From an uncultured Lentisphaerota bacterium (GTDB lineage: Bacteria > Verrucomicrobiota > Kiritimatiellia > CAIQIC01), in NCBI GenBank assembly GCA_903889245.1, contig CAISWQ010000001.1, positions 18,860 through 82,859 on the forward strand: a stretch of DNA of 64,000 bases, written 5' to 3'. Every line of letters starts with the position of its first letter. Position 1 is the stretch's first letter. Shown here piece by piece: positions 24,973 to 32,620 of the stretch. The position numbers and the translations under genes are program-made. The notes beneath the pieces were generated by a model that did not search any database, was not told the origin of the DNA, and saw only the letters and a program-made list of their open reading frames with translations.

Positions 24973-25022
24973 TTTTCCAAGGCTTGGAAACCCACGCCGG
25001 AATTTTTCCAAGCCTTGGAAAA
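24973..25022. repeat. 31-bp-phased palindrome array E (2 copies)
   Basis: Cores are centred at 24982 and 25013, 31 bp apart, in the divergent gap between the double-FAD gene (start 24921, minus) and the small membrane protein gene (start 25172, plus). It is followed 28 bases later by the 25050 hairpin. Confidence 0.95.
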
Positions 25023-25049
25023 CGGAGATCCGCAGCAAGCGGCCACCTG

Positions 25050-25078
25050 TGTAGGCCGGCTCTCCGAGCCGGCCTACA
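25050..25078. repeat. Perfect GTAGGCCGG hairpin
   Basis: The 13-base arm 25050-25062 (TGTAGGCCGGCTC) is exactly complementary to 25066-25078, with loop TCC. It uses the same TGTAGGCCGG word as the composite elements at 4052 and 49654. Confidence 0.9.
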
Positions 25079-25171
25079 ATAATTCAGGGAACTCCTGCCC
25101 GACAAAGGCTCTTCTGCCTTGGAATCCATCCGGCGAACCGCTACTGTGCCGCCACGTTCAGCGAGGGAGCA

Positions 25172-25549
25172 ATGAGCACAACAGCGGAAAAAGTCGGGCG
25201 GGTGTTCAGTGGCCTGTTTTGCGCGGTCAATGCCGTGACGTTCGTCCTGTGCCTCATGGGCTTTCTGCGCGCGCGCACGCACTTCACCGCGATGTTCAAG
25301 GATATGTTGGAGGGTGCCGCTCTGCCTGCGCTCACCGCGTTGGTCTTCGCCATATCGCCGACCGTGCTGACGGTGGTCGCGCTCGTGCTGCTCGCGCTGC
25401 TGATGGCCAAGGAATGGCTGCGACCGGTCTGGATTCCGATGTTCCTCAACGGCCTCTGGTTGGCGCTGGGTACAGCGCTTTGTTTTGTGTTCGTAATCGC
25501 CATGATGTTGCCCTTGATTAGCATCATACAAAAAATCGGTGGTAACTGA
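25172..25549 (+). CDS. Small integral membrane protein, hypothetical
   Basis: This 125-residue protein follows a good ribosome site (GAGGGAG). Three hydrophobic stretches are visible: residues 12-34 (SGLFCAVNAVTFVLCLMGF), 50-77 (LTALVFAISPTVLTVVALVLLALL) and 87-117 (WIPMFLNGLWLALGTALCFVFVIAMMLPL). I do not recognise a family. It stands alone in a divergent context and its role is unknown. Confidence 0.7.
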   Translation: MSTTAEKVGRVFSGLFCAVNAVTFVLCLMGFLRARTHFTAMFKDMLEGAALPALTALVFAISPTVLTVVALVLLALLMAKEWLRPVWIPMFLNGLWLALGTALCFVFVIAMMLPLISIIQKIGGN

Positions 25550-25600
25550 TCGCCGCTGCTTGGCGAAGTTTGGACAAGCGCGTATATTCGCCGCGCCTAC

Positions 25601-25996
25601 ATGACGACACCTTCGAAAAAGAAAACCAAGGAGCGCGGCGTCGGGCGCGCGGGCCGGATCGAGATGAATTTCCTGGAGCAGGTCCGGCGGCGCTGTCCCG
25701 CCTACCGTCCGGTCAACGAGGTGCTCGGCGATCTCTACACGAAGGTCGGCCGCTTCGAGGACGGCCTCGATGTGGACCTGACGCTGACGCGCTCCTATCC
25801 CGATGATCCCTACGTCTGGTACAACCTCGGCTGCAGCTACGCGCTGACCGAACAGAAAGATGCGGCGTTCCTCGCGCTCAACCGCGCCATTGATCTGGGC
25901 TACATGGACTTCGAGTGGCTGATGAAGGACGATAACCTCGATAGCATCCGCAGCGACCTGCGTTTCCTGAAATTGCTCATCCGCATGAGGCCGTGA
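25601..25996 (+). CDS. Small TPR-repeat protein
   Basis: This 131-residue cytoplasmic protein has a basic N-terminus (KKKTKERGVGR), then two to three tetratricopeptide-like units: YRPVNEVLGDLYTKVGRFEDGLDVDL, then DPYVWYNLGCSYALTEQKDAAFLALNRAIDLG. It ends with a segment (DDNLDSIRSDLRFLKLL) common to bacterial TPR proteins that carry a C-terminal capping helix. TPR domains bind other proteins, but no partner is suggested by the neighbours. No clear Shine-Dalgarno sequence precedes the ATG. Confidence 0.75.
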   Translation: MTTPSKKKTKERGVGRAGRIEMNFLEQVRRRCPAYRPVNEVLGDLYTKVGRFEDGLDVDLTLTRSYPDDPYVWYNLGCSYALTEQKDAAFLALNRAIDLGYMDFEWLMKDDNLDSIRSDLRFLKLLIRMRP

Positions 25997-26017
25997 GGAG
26001 CGGAGGAGCGGAGAATT

Positions 26018-26122
26018 GGAGTGTTGGAGTAATGGAGTGGTGGAGTGATGGATGGCGGATGCCCGCCTTGCGGCGGGGCGCAGGACTTCCATCACTCCAG
26101 TGCTCCACCACTCCATCACTCC
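26018..26122. repeat. Octamer tandem repeats in inverted arrangement
   Basis: On the left, GGAG occurs at 26018, 26026, 26034 and 26042 (GGAT at 26050), an 8-base period. On the right, CTCC occurs at 26095, 26103, 26111 and 26119, also 8 bp apart. The two blocks are mutually complementary (for example GGAGTGGTGGAG against CTCCACCACTCC) and flank about 40 bp, so a long cruciform or RNA hairpin could form before the macrodomain gene. The same octamer sits inside a gene at 52586-52613. Confidence 0.85.
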
Positions 26123-26149
26123 GGTGTTTCTTTTCCAGAGGTGTTTTTC

Positions 26150-26686
26150 ATGAATGACGCGCCAGCTTCGATCTCTTCCCCCCGCCTGCGCGTTGTCGCC
26201 GGCGACATCACGACGCTCGCGGTGGATGCCATCGTCAACGCCGCGAACTCGACGCTGCTCGGCGGCGGTGGCGTGGATGGCGCGATTCATCGCGCGGCCG
26301 GGCCGCGGCTGGTGCTCAAGTGCGCCAGGCTCGGCGGCTGCGCCACCGGCAACGCCAAGATCACACCGGGCTTCAAACTGCCCGCCAAGTGGGTGATTCA
26401 TACGGTCGGCCCGGTCTGGGGCGGCGGGCACAAGAACGAGGACGAACTGCTGGCGTCGTGCTACCGCACCAGCCTCAAGCTCGCGCGCGAGCACAACCTG
26501 CGCACCATCGCGTTCCCGGCGATCAGCACCGGCGTCTATCGTTTCCCGCTCGACCGCGCCACGCACATCGCCGTGGCCACCTGCCGCGCGGAACTCGCCG
26601 CGCACAAGCTGCCGGAGCAGATCACCTTCGTCGCCTTCGGCCCCGACGCCCTCGCCGCCTACCAGCGGGAATTGGGCGTTTCTTGA
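26150..26686 (+). CDS. Macrodomain protein, O-acetyl-ADP-ribose deacetylase-like
   Basis: This 178-residue protein starts at ATG 26150. An upstream in-frame start was rejected because it would translate the octamer repeat. The macrodomain signature is clear: [22 protein letters not shown], then [14 protein letters not shown] (ADP-ribose binding loop), then [18 protein letters not shown]. This matches the MacroD/YmdB group, which removes ADP-ribose or acetyl groups from ADP-ribosylated targets. The C-terminal [16 protein letters not shown] is usual for the family. Its target in this organism is unknown. Confidence 0.92.
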   Translation: MNDAPASISSPRLRVVAGDITTLAVDAIVNAANSTLLGGGGVDGAIHRAAGPRLVLKCARLGGCATGNAKITPGFKLPAKWVIHTVGPVWGGGHKNEDELLASCYRTSLKLAREHNLRTIAFPAISTGVYRFPLDRATHIAVATCRAELAAHKLPEQITFVAFGPDALAAYQRELGVS

Positions 26687-26749
26687 CTTGATGGCTGTCG
26701 TCTGTTAAACGGCGGCGCGCTTTTGCGCGTCAATCGAAAGGAAAATCAA

Positions 26750-28744
26750 ATGAATCTCACGCTTGCTGCCAATACCATCCGCGGGCTCGCAATGGATGGC
26801 GTCCAGAAGGCCAACTCCGGTCACCCCGGCATGCCGATGGGCTGCGCGGAATTCGCCAGCGTCCTCTGGCTGAAGTTCCTCAAGCACGATCCCGCCAACC
26901 CGCAGTGGGCCGACCGCGACCGCTTCGTGCTCTCCGCCGGCCACGGTTCGATGCTGATCTATAGCTTGCTGCATCTCGCCGGCTATGATCTGCCGCTCGA
27001 ACAACTCCAGCAGTTCCGCCAAGTGGACTCGAAGACGCCGGGGCATCCGGAGTTCGGCCACACCGTGGGCGTCGAGACGACGACCGGTCCGCTCGGCGCG
27101 GGCTTGAGCAACGCGGTCGGCATGGCGCTCGCCGAGGCGATGCTGGCGGCGAAGTTCAACAAGGACGGCCAGAAGATCGTGGACCACTACACCTACGCCA
27201 TCAGCGGCGATGGTTGCATGATGGAAGGCATCAGCCACGAGGCGTGCTCGCTGGCCGGTCATCTGGGCCTGAACAAGCTGATCGTGTTCTACGATTTCAA
27301 CGAGATCACCATCGAGGGCAAGACCAGCCTCGCCTATAGCGACGACGCGCGCAAGCGCTTCGAGGCCTACGGCTGGAATGTGCTGGAGATTGATGGCCAC
27401 GACGCGGCCGCGTGCGAACAGGCGCTGACGCAGGCGCGCACGTCGCAGGAGAAGCCGACGCTGATCATCGGCCACACGCACATCGGGCAGGGCAGCCCGA
27501 ACAAGCGCGACACGCACAAGGCGCACGGCGAGCCGCTCGGCGCCGACGAGGTCAAGGCGACCAAGGCCGCGCTCGGCATGCCGGTGGACAAGGATTTCTG
27601 GGTGCCGGACGAAGTGCGCGCAATGTATGCCGCGCGCGCCGCCGACCTTGCGCTGGCGCACACGGCGTGGAAGCAGAAGCTCATCGCGTGGCAGCAGGTG
27701 AATCCGGAACTCGCCAAGGAATGGGAGACGCACCAGAAGCGCAAGCTGCCCGCGGATTTGGAAAAGGCGCTGCCGGTTTTCGATCCTGCCAGGCCCATCG
27801 CGACGCGTCAGGCCTCCGGCGAAACGCTCAACGCGTTAGCCAAGGTGTTGCCGCATCTCGTCGGCGGCAGCGCCGACCTCGCGCCAAGCAACAACACCTT
27901 CCTCAAGGGCCTGGCGGAAATCGGCAAGCGCCAGTTCCTCGGCCGTAACCTGCACTTTGGCGTCCGCGAGCACGGGATGCTCGGCGTCATCAACGGCATG
28001 ATCCTGCACGGCGGCTTCATCGTCTATGGCGCGACGTTCTTCGTCTTCTCCGATTACTGCCGCCCGGCGATCCGCCTCGCGGCGCTGATGCAGATTCCCG
28101 CGCTCTATGTCTTCACGCACGACAGCATCTTCGTCGGCGAGGACGGCCCGACGCACGAGCCGATCGAGCAGATCGCCGCGCTGCGCTGCATGCCGAACGT
28201 CTCGATCATCCGCCCCGGTGACCCGACCGAGACCGCCGCCGCGTGGCTCGCCGCGCTCGAGCGGACCGATGGCCCGACCGCGCTGCTGCTCACGCGCCAG
28301 GCGCTGCCGGTGCTGGATCGCACGAAGTACCCCGCCGCGTCCGAAATCCGCAAGGGCGCCTACACCCTCTGGCAGAGCGCCGCAGGCGAGCCGGACATCA
28401 TCCTGATCGGCAGCGGCTCCGAGGTTTCCCTCGCGCTCGCCGCCGGCCAGAAGCTCGCGGAGGAAGGCGTCAAGGCCCGCGTCGTCAACATGGCGTCGTT
28501 CGATCTCTTCGAGAAGCAGACCAAGAAGTACCGGCAGGAAGTGCTGCCGCCGGGCTGCAAGCGGCGCGTGGCGATCGAGGCCGCCTGCTCAATGGGCTGG
28601 GAGAAGTACGTTGGCAACACCGGCAAGATCATCGGCATTGATACCTACGGCGCGTCCGGCCCGTTCAAGGCCCTCGCGCAGAAGTTCGGCATGACCGCCG
28701 AGAACGTCATCGCCGTGGCGAAGAAAGTCCTCGCCAAGAAATAA
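26750..28744 (+). CDS. tkt: Transketolase
   Basis: This 664-residue thiamine-diphosphate enzyme of the pentose phosphate pathway exchanges two-carbon units between ketoses and aldoses. ATG 26750 follows AAAGGAAAA. Diagnostic stretches are IRGLAMDGVQKANSGHPGMP, the ThDP motif GDGCMMEGISHEAC, the region GSADLAPSNNT, and HDSIFVGEDGPTHEPIEQIA with the catalytic His. Length matches the family. A perfect GC-rich intrinsic terminator follows the stop. The thiamine cofactor supply genes lie 1-3 kb downstream on the other strand, which may be coincidence. Confidence 0.97.
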   Translation: MNLTLAANTIRGLAMDGVQKANSGHPGMPMGCAEFASVLWLKFLKHDPANPQWADRDRFVLSAGHGSMLIYSLLHLAGYDLPLEQLQQFRQVDSKTPGHPEFGHTVGVETTTGPLGAGLSNAVGMALAEAMLAAKFNKDGQKIVDHYTYAISGDGCMMEGISHEACSLAGHLGLNKLIVFYDFNEITIEGKTSLAYSDDARKRFEAYGWNVLEIDGHDAAACEQALTQARTSQEKPTLIIGHTHIGQGSPNKRDTHKAHGEPLGADEVKATKAALGMPVDKDFWVPDEVRAMYAARAADLALAHTAWKQKLIAWQQVNPELAKEWETHQKRKLPADLEKALPVFDPARPIATRQASGETLNALAKVLPHLVGGSADLAPSNNTFLKGLAEIGKRQFLGRNLHFGVREHGMLGVINGMILHGGFIVYGATFFVFSDYCRPAIRLAALMQIPALYVFTHDSIFVGEDGPTHEPIEQIAALRCMPNVSIIRPGDPTETAAAWLAALERTDGPTALLLTRQALPVLDRTKYPAASEIRKGAYTLWQSAAGEPDIILIGSGSEVSLALAAGQKLAEEGVKARVVNMASFDLFEKQTKKYRQEVLPPGCKRRVAIEAACSMGWEKYVGNTGKIIGIDTYGASGPFKALAQKFGMTAENVIAVAKKVLAKK

Positions 28745-28760
28745 GCGGATCGCAGTCGCT

Positions 28761-28797
28761 CGCAGGGCCGCGTTGCAAAACGCGGCCCTGCGCTTTT
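28761..28797. terminator. Intrinsic terminator after tkt
   Basis: A 14-base stem (28761-28774 with 28779-28792) is closed by a GCAA tetraloop and followed by CTTTTT. It overlaps the stop codon of the convergent Nudix gene by one base. Confidence 0.92.
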
Positions 28798-29291
28798 TAG
28801 GTGAGCCGCACTTCACAGCCGAGCATCAGGTCGCCATCGAAGAGGAAGCGCGCGTTGAATTTTCTGCCTTGCAGCAGCAGCGGCATCCAGACGCGGTCAT
28901 CGGCCCACATGCGGTGATAGGGGAGGGCGTCGGTGGGCATCCAAGTTGGAATCGCTTCGTCGGTTTCCGTCGGCTCGCCGGTGTAGCCGGTCGCGGTGAA
29001 GACGTAGCCGTGGATCGCGAAGCCATCTACGAACTGAAAGAGCAGTTCGCCGGCGGGTTCGATGCCGGTCGGCGTGACGCAAATCTCCTCCTGCGTTTCG
29101 CGGATGGCGGCGGCGAGCGGCGTCTCGCCATTTTCCAGCCGGCCGCCGGGCCCGTTGAGCTTGCCCGCGCCGAGCCCGCGCTTCTTATGGATCAGGAGAA
29201 TTTCCTTGTCCCGGAGCACGAACAGCAGCGTCGCGCGCTCGGTGGGGTTCCATTGCGACCAGTCAATCTCGGAGAAAAGCGAATAGCGCAT
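28797..29291 (-). CDS. Nudix hydrolase, MTH1-like
   Basis: This 164-residue protein contains KKRGLGAGKLNGPGG and the Nudix box GGRLENGETPLAAAIRETQEE, the arrangement of the oxidised-purine nucleotide hydrolases (MTH1/NUDT1 type). The box ends EEICV where the consensus expects a Gly (EExGU), so the last Nudix-loop glycine is replaced by Cys. The catalytic glutamates (RETQEE) are present. C-terminal MWADDRVWMPLLLQGRKFNARFLFDGD is typical of this group. Sanitation of the nucleotide pool (8-oxo-dGTP) is the likely job. The gene is convergent with tkt and shares its terminator. Confidence 0.9.
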   Translation of the reverse strand: MRYSLFSEIDWSQWNPTERATLLFVLRDKEILLIHKKRGLGAGKLNGPGGRLENGETPLAAAIRETQEEICVTPTGIEPAGELLFQFVDGFAIHGYVFTATGYTGEPTETDEAIPTWMPTDALPYHRMWADDRVWMPLLLQGRKFNARFLFDGDLMLGCEVRLT

Positions 29292-29317
29292 GGCCGGAGT
29301 GTAGCCGCCGCGGAAAC

Positions 29318-29367
29318 TTTTCCAAGCATGGGAAACCGGAACCCCACTTTTTCCAAGCCTTGGAAAA
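29318..29367. repeat. 31-bp-phased palindrome array F (2 copies)
   Basis: Cores are centred at 29327 (diverged CCAAGCATGGG) and 29358 (CCAAGCCTTGG), 31 bp apart, between the Nudix gene and thiH on the minus strand. The array runs directly into the 15-bp-unit repeat. Confidence 0.92.
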
Positions 29368-29500
29368 GTGGACAGAAAAACAAAGGACAGAAAAATGGTT
29401 GGCAGAAAAATGAGGGCCAGTTGGGGTGATGTTGCGGGGCTTCTTTTTCTTCCGGTTGTTTTCGGCTCTTGTTTTTCTGTCTCCGCTTTTTCTGTCCACT
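29367..29500. repeat. CAGAAAAA 15-bp-unit repeat with 14-bp terminal inverted ends
   Basis: CAGAAAAA recurs at 29373, 29388 and 29403, a 15-base period. 29367-29380 (AGTGGACAGAAAAA) is the exact reverse complement of 29487-29500, which abuts the thiH stop. A second reversed unit lies at 29472-29481. The 106 bases between the ends include a T/C-rich tract and no gene. Confidence 0.8.
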
Positions 29501-30599
29501 AGCGGTAGCTCGCGTCCCAGTTCTTGAAGACCGGCTCGAGGCCGGTGGCGCGCAAGGCAAGGCAGAAGTCCTCGACGCTGCGCGCGTCGTTGACGGCGAA
29601 CTGGCCGACGCCATCCTCGCCGGCGTGGTCGTAACCGCCGACGGTCGTCCGGCTGGCGACGCTCATCTTGGAGATACCCAGCCCGGCGAGGCCGTCTCGC
29701 AGCTTCGCCGGTTCGCGGGTCGAGAGGACGAGATGATTTTCCGGCAGCGCGAGGCGGAACGCGAAGATCATCTGGGCGAGCAATTGATCGCTGACCGGAT
29801 GGTCGGTCTGGAAGCCACCCGCTTCCGGGCGCAGGCGCGGGAACGAAACGGAGAATCCGGCGCGCCAGAACTGCTTCTGCAATTCCGTGACGTGCAGATA
29901 CAGGCGCAGGGCGTCGGCCAGCGGATCGGCGAGGCCAAGCAGCGCGCCGAAGCCGAACTGCCGGAGGCCGGCGGCCAGGGCGCGCGACGGGGCCTCGAGC
30001 CGCGCCGCGAAGTCGCGCTTTGGACCCCAACGGTGCAGGTCGGCATAGAGCGCGGCGTCGTAGGTTTCCTGGTAGAGCGTGACGCCGGTGCAGCCGGCGG
30101 CGACCAGCTCGGCGTACTCCGCCGTCGTCATCGGGAAGGTCTCGACCGTGACCATCGCGAAGTGCGCGGCGGCGCGGCGGACGCATTCGCGGAGGTAAGC
30201 GAAGTCGGCCTGCGGTGTGCGCTCGCCGGTGAGCAGTAGCACTTCCTCGATGCCCATGCGCTTGAGCGCCGTGAGTTCAGTCTCCAGTTCATCAAGGGAG
30301 AGCTTGCGGCGCGGGTGGTCGCGGTCGGCGGCGAAACCGCAATAGGCGCAACCGCTGGAGCAGAAGTTGGAGAGATAAAGCGGCGCGTAGAGCGTGATCG
30401 TGCGACCGAAGTGGCGGCGCGTCAGCGCCTGCGCCGCGTGCGCCATGTTTTCCAAGTACGGCGCGGCCGCCGGAGAAAGCAGCGCCGCAAAGTCGCGTGC
30501 GCCCACCCGTGCCGCGCCGAGCGCGGCTTCGACAGCGGCGGCCGACGCCTGCTGCGAGAGCGAGAGCAAAACGGAAATATCCAGCCAGGAGGGCGTCAT
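29499..30599 (-). CDS. thiH: 2-iminoacetate synthase ThiH
   Basis: This 366-residue radical SAM enzyme splits tyrosine to give dehydroglycine for the thiazole ring of thiamine. The cluster motif is CSSGCAYCGF (CxxxCxxC). It is followed by LYQETYDAALYADLHRWGPK and by the biotin and thiamine synthesis-associated C-terminal region (FSVSFPRLRPEAGGF). ATG 30599 (TPSWLDI) is preferred. The in-frame GTG at 30620 would add seven residues coded by heptamer repeat. It is the third gene of the thiS-thiG-thiH operon. The first GTCATTT repeat units overlap its start. Confidence 0.95.
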   Translation of the reverse strand: MTPSWLDISVLLSLSQQASAAAVEAALGAARVGARDFAALLSPAAAPYLENMAHAAQALTRRHFGRTITLYAPLYLSNFCSSGCAYCGFAADRDHPRRKLSLDELETELTALKRMGIEEVLLLTGERTPQADFAYLRECVRRAAAHFAMVTVETFPMTTAEYAELVAAGCTGVTLYQETYDAALYADLHRWGPKRDFAARLEAPSRALAAGLRQFGFGALLGLADPLADALRLYLHVTELQKQFWRAGFSVSFPRLRPEAGGFQTDHPVSDQLLAQMIFAFRLALPENHLVLSTREPAKLRDGLAGLGISKMSVASRTTVGGYDHAGEDGVGQFAVNDARSVEDFCLALRATGLEPVFKNWDASYR

Positions 30600-30671
30600 T
30601 TGTCCCTGGTCATTTGTCACAGGTCTGAAGTTTCAGGTTTCCGGTTTCAGGTCTCACGTTTCAGGTTTCAG
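30595..30671. repeat. Eleven-unit heptamer array between thiG and thiH
   Basis: Reading the plus strand from 30595, eleven consecutive 7-base units all begin with GT: GTCATTT, GTCCCTG, GTCATTT, GTCACAG, GTCTGAA, GTTTCAG, GTTTCCG, GTTTCAG, GTCTCAC, GTTTCAG, GTTTCAG. The array fills the whole 54-base thiG-thiH gap. It also encodes the last residues of ThiG (KPET) and covers the thiH start. Confidence 0.95.
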
Positions 30672-31439
30672 AAAACTCGTCAGCGGACTGGTGGCGCTGG
30701 CGGTGGCGCGGCGGGGCATCAGGCCGGCGCGATAGGCGGCGCGGCCGGCCTGTACCGCCTGCGCAAAGGCCGCGGCCATCGCGGCAGGCTGCTCGGCGGC
30801 GGCGACGGCACTGTTGATGAGCACGGCGGCGCAGCCCATCTCCATCGCGGCGGCAGCTTCCGAGGGCGCGCGCAGGCCGGCGTCCACAATCACCGGCACG
30901 CGGCTGTTCTCAATGATGATACGGAGCATCTCGGAGGTGCCCAAGCCCTGGCCGCTGCCAATCGGCGCGCCGAGCGGCATCACCGAGGCGACGCCGACCT
31001 CCTCGAGGCGCTTGGCCAGCACGGGATCGGCGGGCATATAAGGCATGACGAGGAAGCCCTCGGCGGCGAGCACCTTGGCGGCTTCCAGCGTTTCGATGGG
31101 GTCGGGCAACAGATGCTGCGGGTTCGGATGAATCTCCACCTTGATCAGCGGGCTGCCGCTGATTTCGCGCGCGAGGCGCGCGGCGCGGACCGCCTCGGCG
31201 GCATCGCGCGCGCCGGAGGTGTTCGGCATCAGCGTGACGCCCTTCATCCGGCTCAACGGACCGAAGAGATCGTCCGCTGTTTGCGCGCGGTTGAAGCGGC
31301 GCAAGGCGACGGTGACAATCTGCGCGCCGGACGCCTCGATGGCGCGTAGCATGGTGGCGGTGTCGGAAAACTTCCCGGTGCCGAGCAGCAGGCGTGAACT
31401 GAACTTGAGATTGCCCAGTTGAAGCAGATCGGAATTCAT
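30654..31439 (-). CDS. thiG: Thiazole synthase ThiG
   Basis: This 261-residue TIM-barrel enzyme joins deoxyxylulose phosphate, dehydroglycine and ThiS-thiocarboxylate into the thiazole phosphate. Family signatures are [14 protein letters not shown], the Schiff-base lysine region [37 protein letters not shown] and [15 protein letters not shown]. The start ATG 31439 overlaps the thiS stop (TGATG), giving translational coupling. The extreme C-terminus is encoded by the heptamer repeat and differs from usual family ends, but lies beyond the barrel. Confidence 0.96.
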   Translation of the reverse strand: MNSDLLQLGNLKFSSRLLLGTGKFSDTATMLRAIEASGAQIVTVALRRFNRAQTADDLFGPLSRMKGVTLMPNTSGARDAAEAVRAARLAREISGSPLIKVEIHPNPQHLLPDPIETLEAAKVLAAEGFLVMPYMPADPVLAKRLEEVGVASVMPLGAPIGSGQGLGTSEMLRIIIENSRVPVIVDAGLRAPSEAAAAMEMGCAAVLINSAVAAAEQPAAMAAAFAQAVQAGRAAYRAGLMPRRATASATSPLTSFLKPET

Positions 31440-31639
31440 CAGCCGCCTCCCGCAAAGGTGAGGATTTCCACGCGGTCATCTGCGGCGAGCCGGCGCGTGG
31501 CGCGCTCGGTGGCGGGGATGACATCCTCGTTGACCATCACGGCCACCCGGTTCTTGTCGGCCCCGAGCGCGGCCAGCAGCGCCGCCAGCGGCTCGCCGTC
31601 GGGCCGTTCCATCGCTTCGCCATTCACATGCACTTGCAT
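31439..31639 (-). CDS. thiS: Sulfur carrier protein ThiS
   Basis: This 66-residue ubiquitin-fold sulfur carrier begins [15 protein letters not shown] and ends in FAGGG, the C-terminal diglycine that is adenylated and thiocarboxylated (here followed by no further residue after a third Gly). It starts behind GGAGCAAGG. It is the first gene of the operon, 12 bases downstream of the riboswitch terminator hairpin. The usual activating enzyme ThiF is not in the window. Confidence 0.93.
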   Translation of the reverse strand: MQVHVNGEAMERPDGEPLAALLAALGADKNRVAVMVNEDVIPATERATRRLAADDRVEILTFAGGG

Positions 31640-31650
31640 TGCCTTGCTCC

Positions 31651-31682
31651 AAATAAAAAGCCCCGATTTTCACCGGGGCTTG
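31651..31682 (-). terminator. Riboswitch expression-platform terminator
   Basis: On the minus strand AAGCCCCGGTGAAAATCGGG leads into GCTTTTTATTT. A seven-base stem (AGCCCCG with CGGGGCT) and a U-run form an intrinsic terminator between the TPP aptamer and thiS, so thiamine diphosphate probably stops transcription before the operon. Confidence 0.88.
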
Positions 31683-31684
31683 GC

Positions 31685-31768
31685 TCATGTCGTCTCCCTT
31701 CGCCGGCATGATCCGGATCAGGTTCAACGGGTATGATCTCAGTCCCGCTGGCGGGACACCCCGGTCGC
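31685..31768 (-). ncRNA. TPP riboswitch (THI element)
   Basis: The minus strand carries the conserved THI-box elements in order: GGGGTG, then CTGAGATCATACCC, then GTTGAACCTGATCCGGAT, then ATGCCGGCGAAGGGAG. The thi-box CTGAGA and the ACCTGATC core are intact. It lies directly upstream of the thiS-thiG-thiH operon, with a terminator as the expression platform. It senses thiamine diphosphate and switches the operon off. Confidence 0.95.
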
Positions 31769-31846
31769 GGCGCAACGTAGGGCAGAAAGCCGCGCGCGTC
31801 AACCGCGCAGGCGGGAAAGAAGAACACCGCGCATCGAAAGATGAGA

Positions 31847-32221
31847 TCAGATGGCGGCGGAAATGGTAAGTACCCACGCCGAGCCGGCGAGGTGGCGCAA
31901 CTCGAAGCGGCCGGAGAGGGCGGGGCTGTGCAGGGTGAAGGCCCAGTGGGTGGTGGCGGAGAGGAAGACGCAGGTGCCGGCGGCGACGCGGGTCACGGTG
32001 CCACGGCCGCCGCTGACCGGGCCTTCATAATCGAGGTAGGCGGAGCGGTGCGGCGCCAGGCGGATGCAGGGCAGCTCCGCGCCGGGCGCGAGCAGGGTGG
32101 GGGAGCCGTCGAACTGCCAGGTGGCGAGCGTCGCGCCATCTTCGATCATGAGGTCAAAGTGCGCCGGCCCGTGACCATCGTGCTGCAAGAGAACAAAGCG
32201 GCGTGGCGCGGGTTCAGCCAC
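31847..32221 (-). CDS. Stand-alone LigD 3'-phosphoesterase-like domain protein
   Basis: This 124-residue protein has a GTG start at 32221, overlapping the stop of the upstream gene (ending at 32214) by 8 bases. The N-terminus RRFVLLQHDGHGPAHFDLMIEDG matches the His-x-Asp-rich core of the LigD phosphoesterase domain (usual form HxxxHxDLRLE), and GPVSGGRGTVTRV matches its later strand. The full-length domain in LigD repairs 3' ends of broken DNA. Small stand-alone homologues occur in Planctomycetes and Verrucomicrobia. No Ku or ligase gene is nearby, so its repair role is an inference. Confidence 0.72.
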   Translation of the reverse strand: MAEPAPRRFVLLQHDGHGPAHFDLMIEDGATLATWQFDGSPTLLAPGAELPCIRLAPHRSAYLDYEGPVSGGRGTVTRVAAGTCVFLSATTHWAFTLHSPALSGRFELRHLAGSAWVLTISAAI

Positions 32222-32516
32222 GACGGATGCGTTCCTTGTCGGCCTCGGCCTGGCGGCGGATGCGGTCGAGTTCGGAGCGCTTCTGGCGCTCGACTTCCTC
32301 GATCTCCTCCGGCTTGCCGCCGGCGAACGCGGCCTGCCATTTTTGCTGGAACATGATCTCGACCTCGGCGGTTTTCGCCTTGGCCATGTTTTCCGCCTCT
32401 GCGATGGCTTTCTTCTGCTCCGGCGTGAGCGGCGTCAGCTTGCCATCGCGCTTCTCCAGCCGCTCCAGTGCGAGATCGTAGGCACTCTTGATGCCGCCTG
32501 CTTTTTCGTTGACCAT
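32214..32516 (-). CDS. Small charged coiled-coil protein, hypothetical
   Basis: This 100-residue protein has a good ribosome site (AAAAAGGAAGC) before ATG 32516. It is almost entirely charged and helical: AYDLALERLEKRDGKLTPLTPEQKKAIAEAEN, ending in KRSELDRIRRQAEADKERIRRG. A heptad-like pattern suggests a coiled coil. It overlaps the LigD-like gene and is divergent from fabI. I do not recognise a family name. Confidence 0.75.
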   Translation of the reverse strand: MVNEKAGGIKSAYDLALERLEKRDGKLTPLTPEQKKAIAEAENMAKAKTAEVEIMFQQKWQAAFAGGKPEEIEEVERQKRSELDRIRRQAEADKERIRRG

Positions 32517-32620
32517 GATGCTTCCTTTTTGCGGGAGATGATAATCGCACGCGGACCATTTGCAAAATCATCTTCCGTGACGTAGGCTCGCCGCCGCCAT
32601 TCAGAAACGAGGGTAACAAC

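Noticed and set aside
26045..26149. Upstream start for the macrodomain protein
   Set aside because: The 35 extra residues are translated octamer repeat ([12 protein letters not shown]). The conserved domain starts after ATG 26150.
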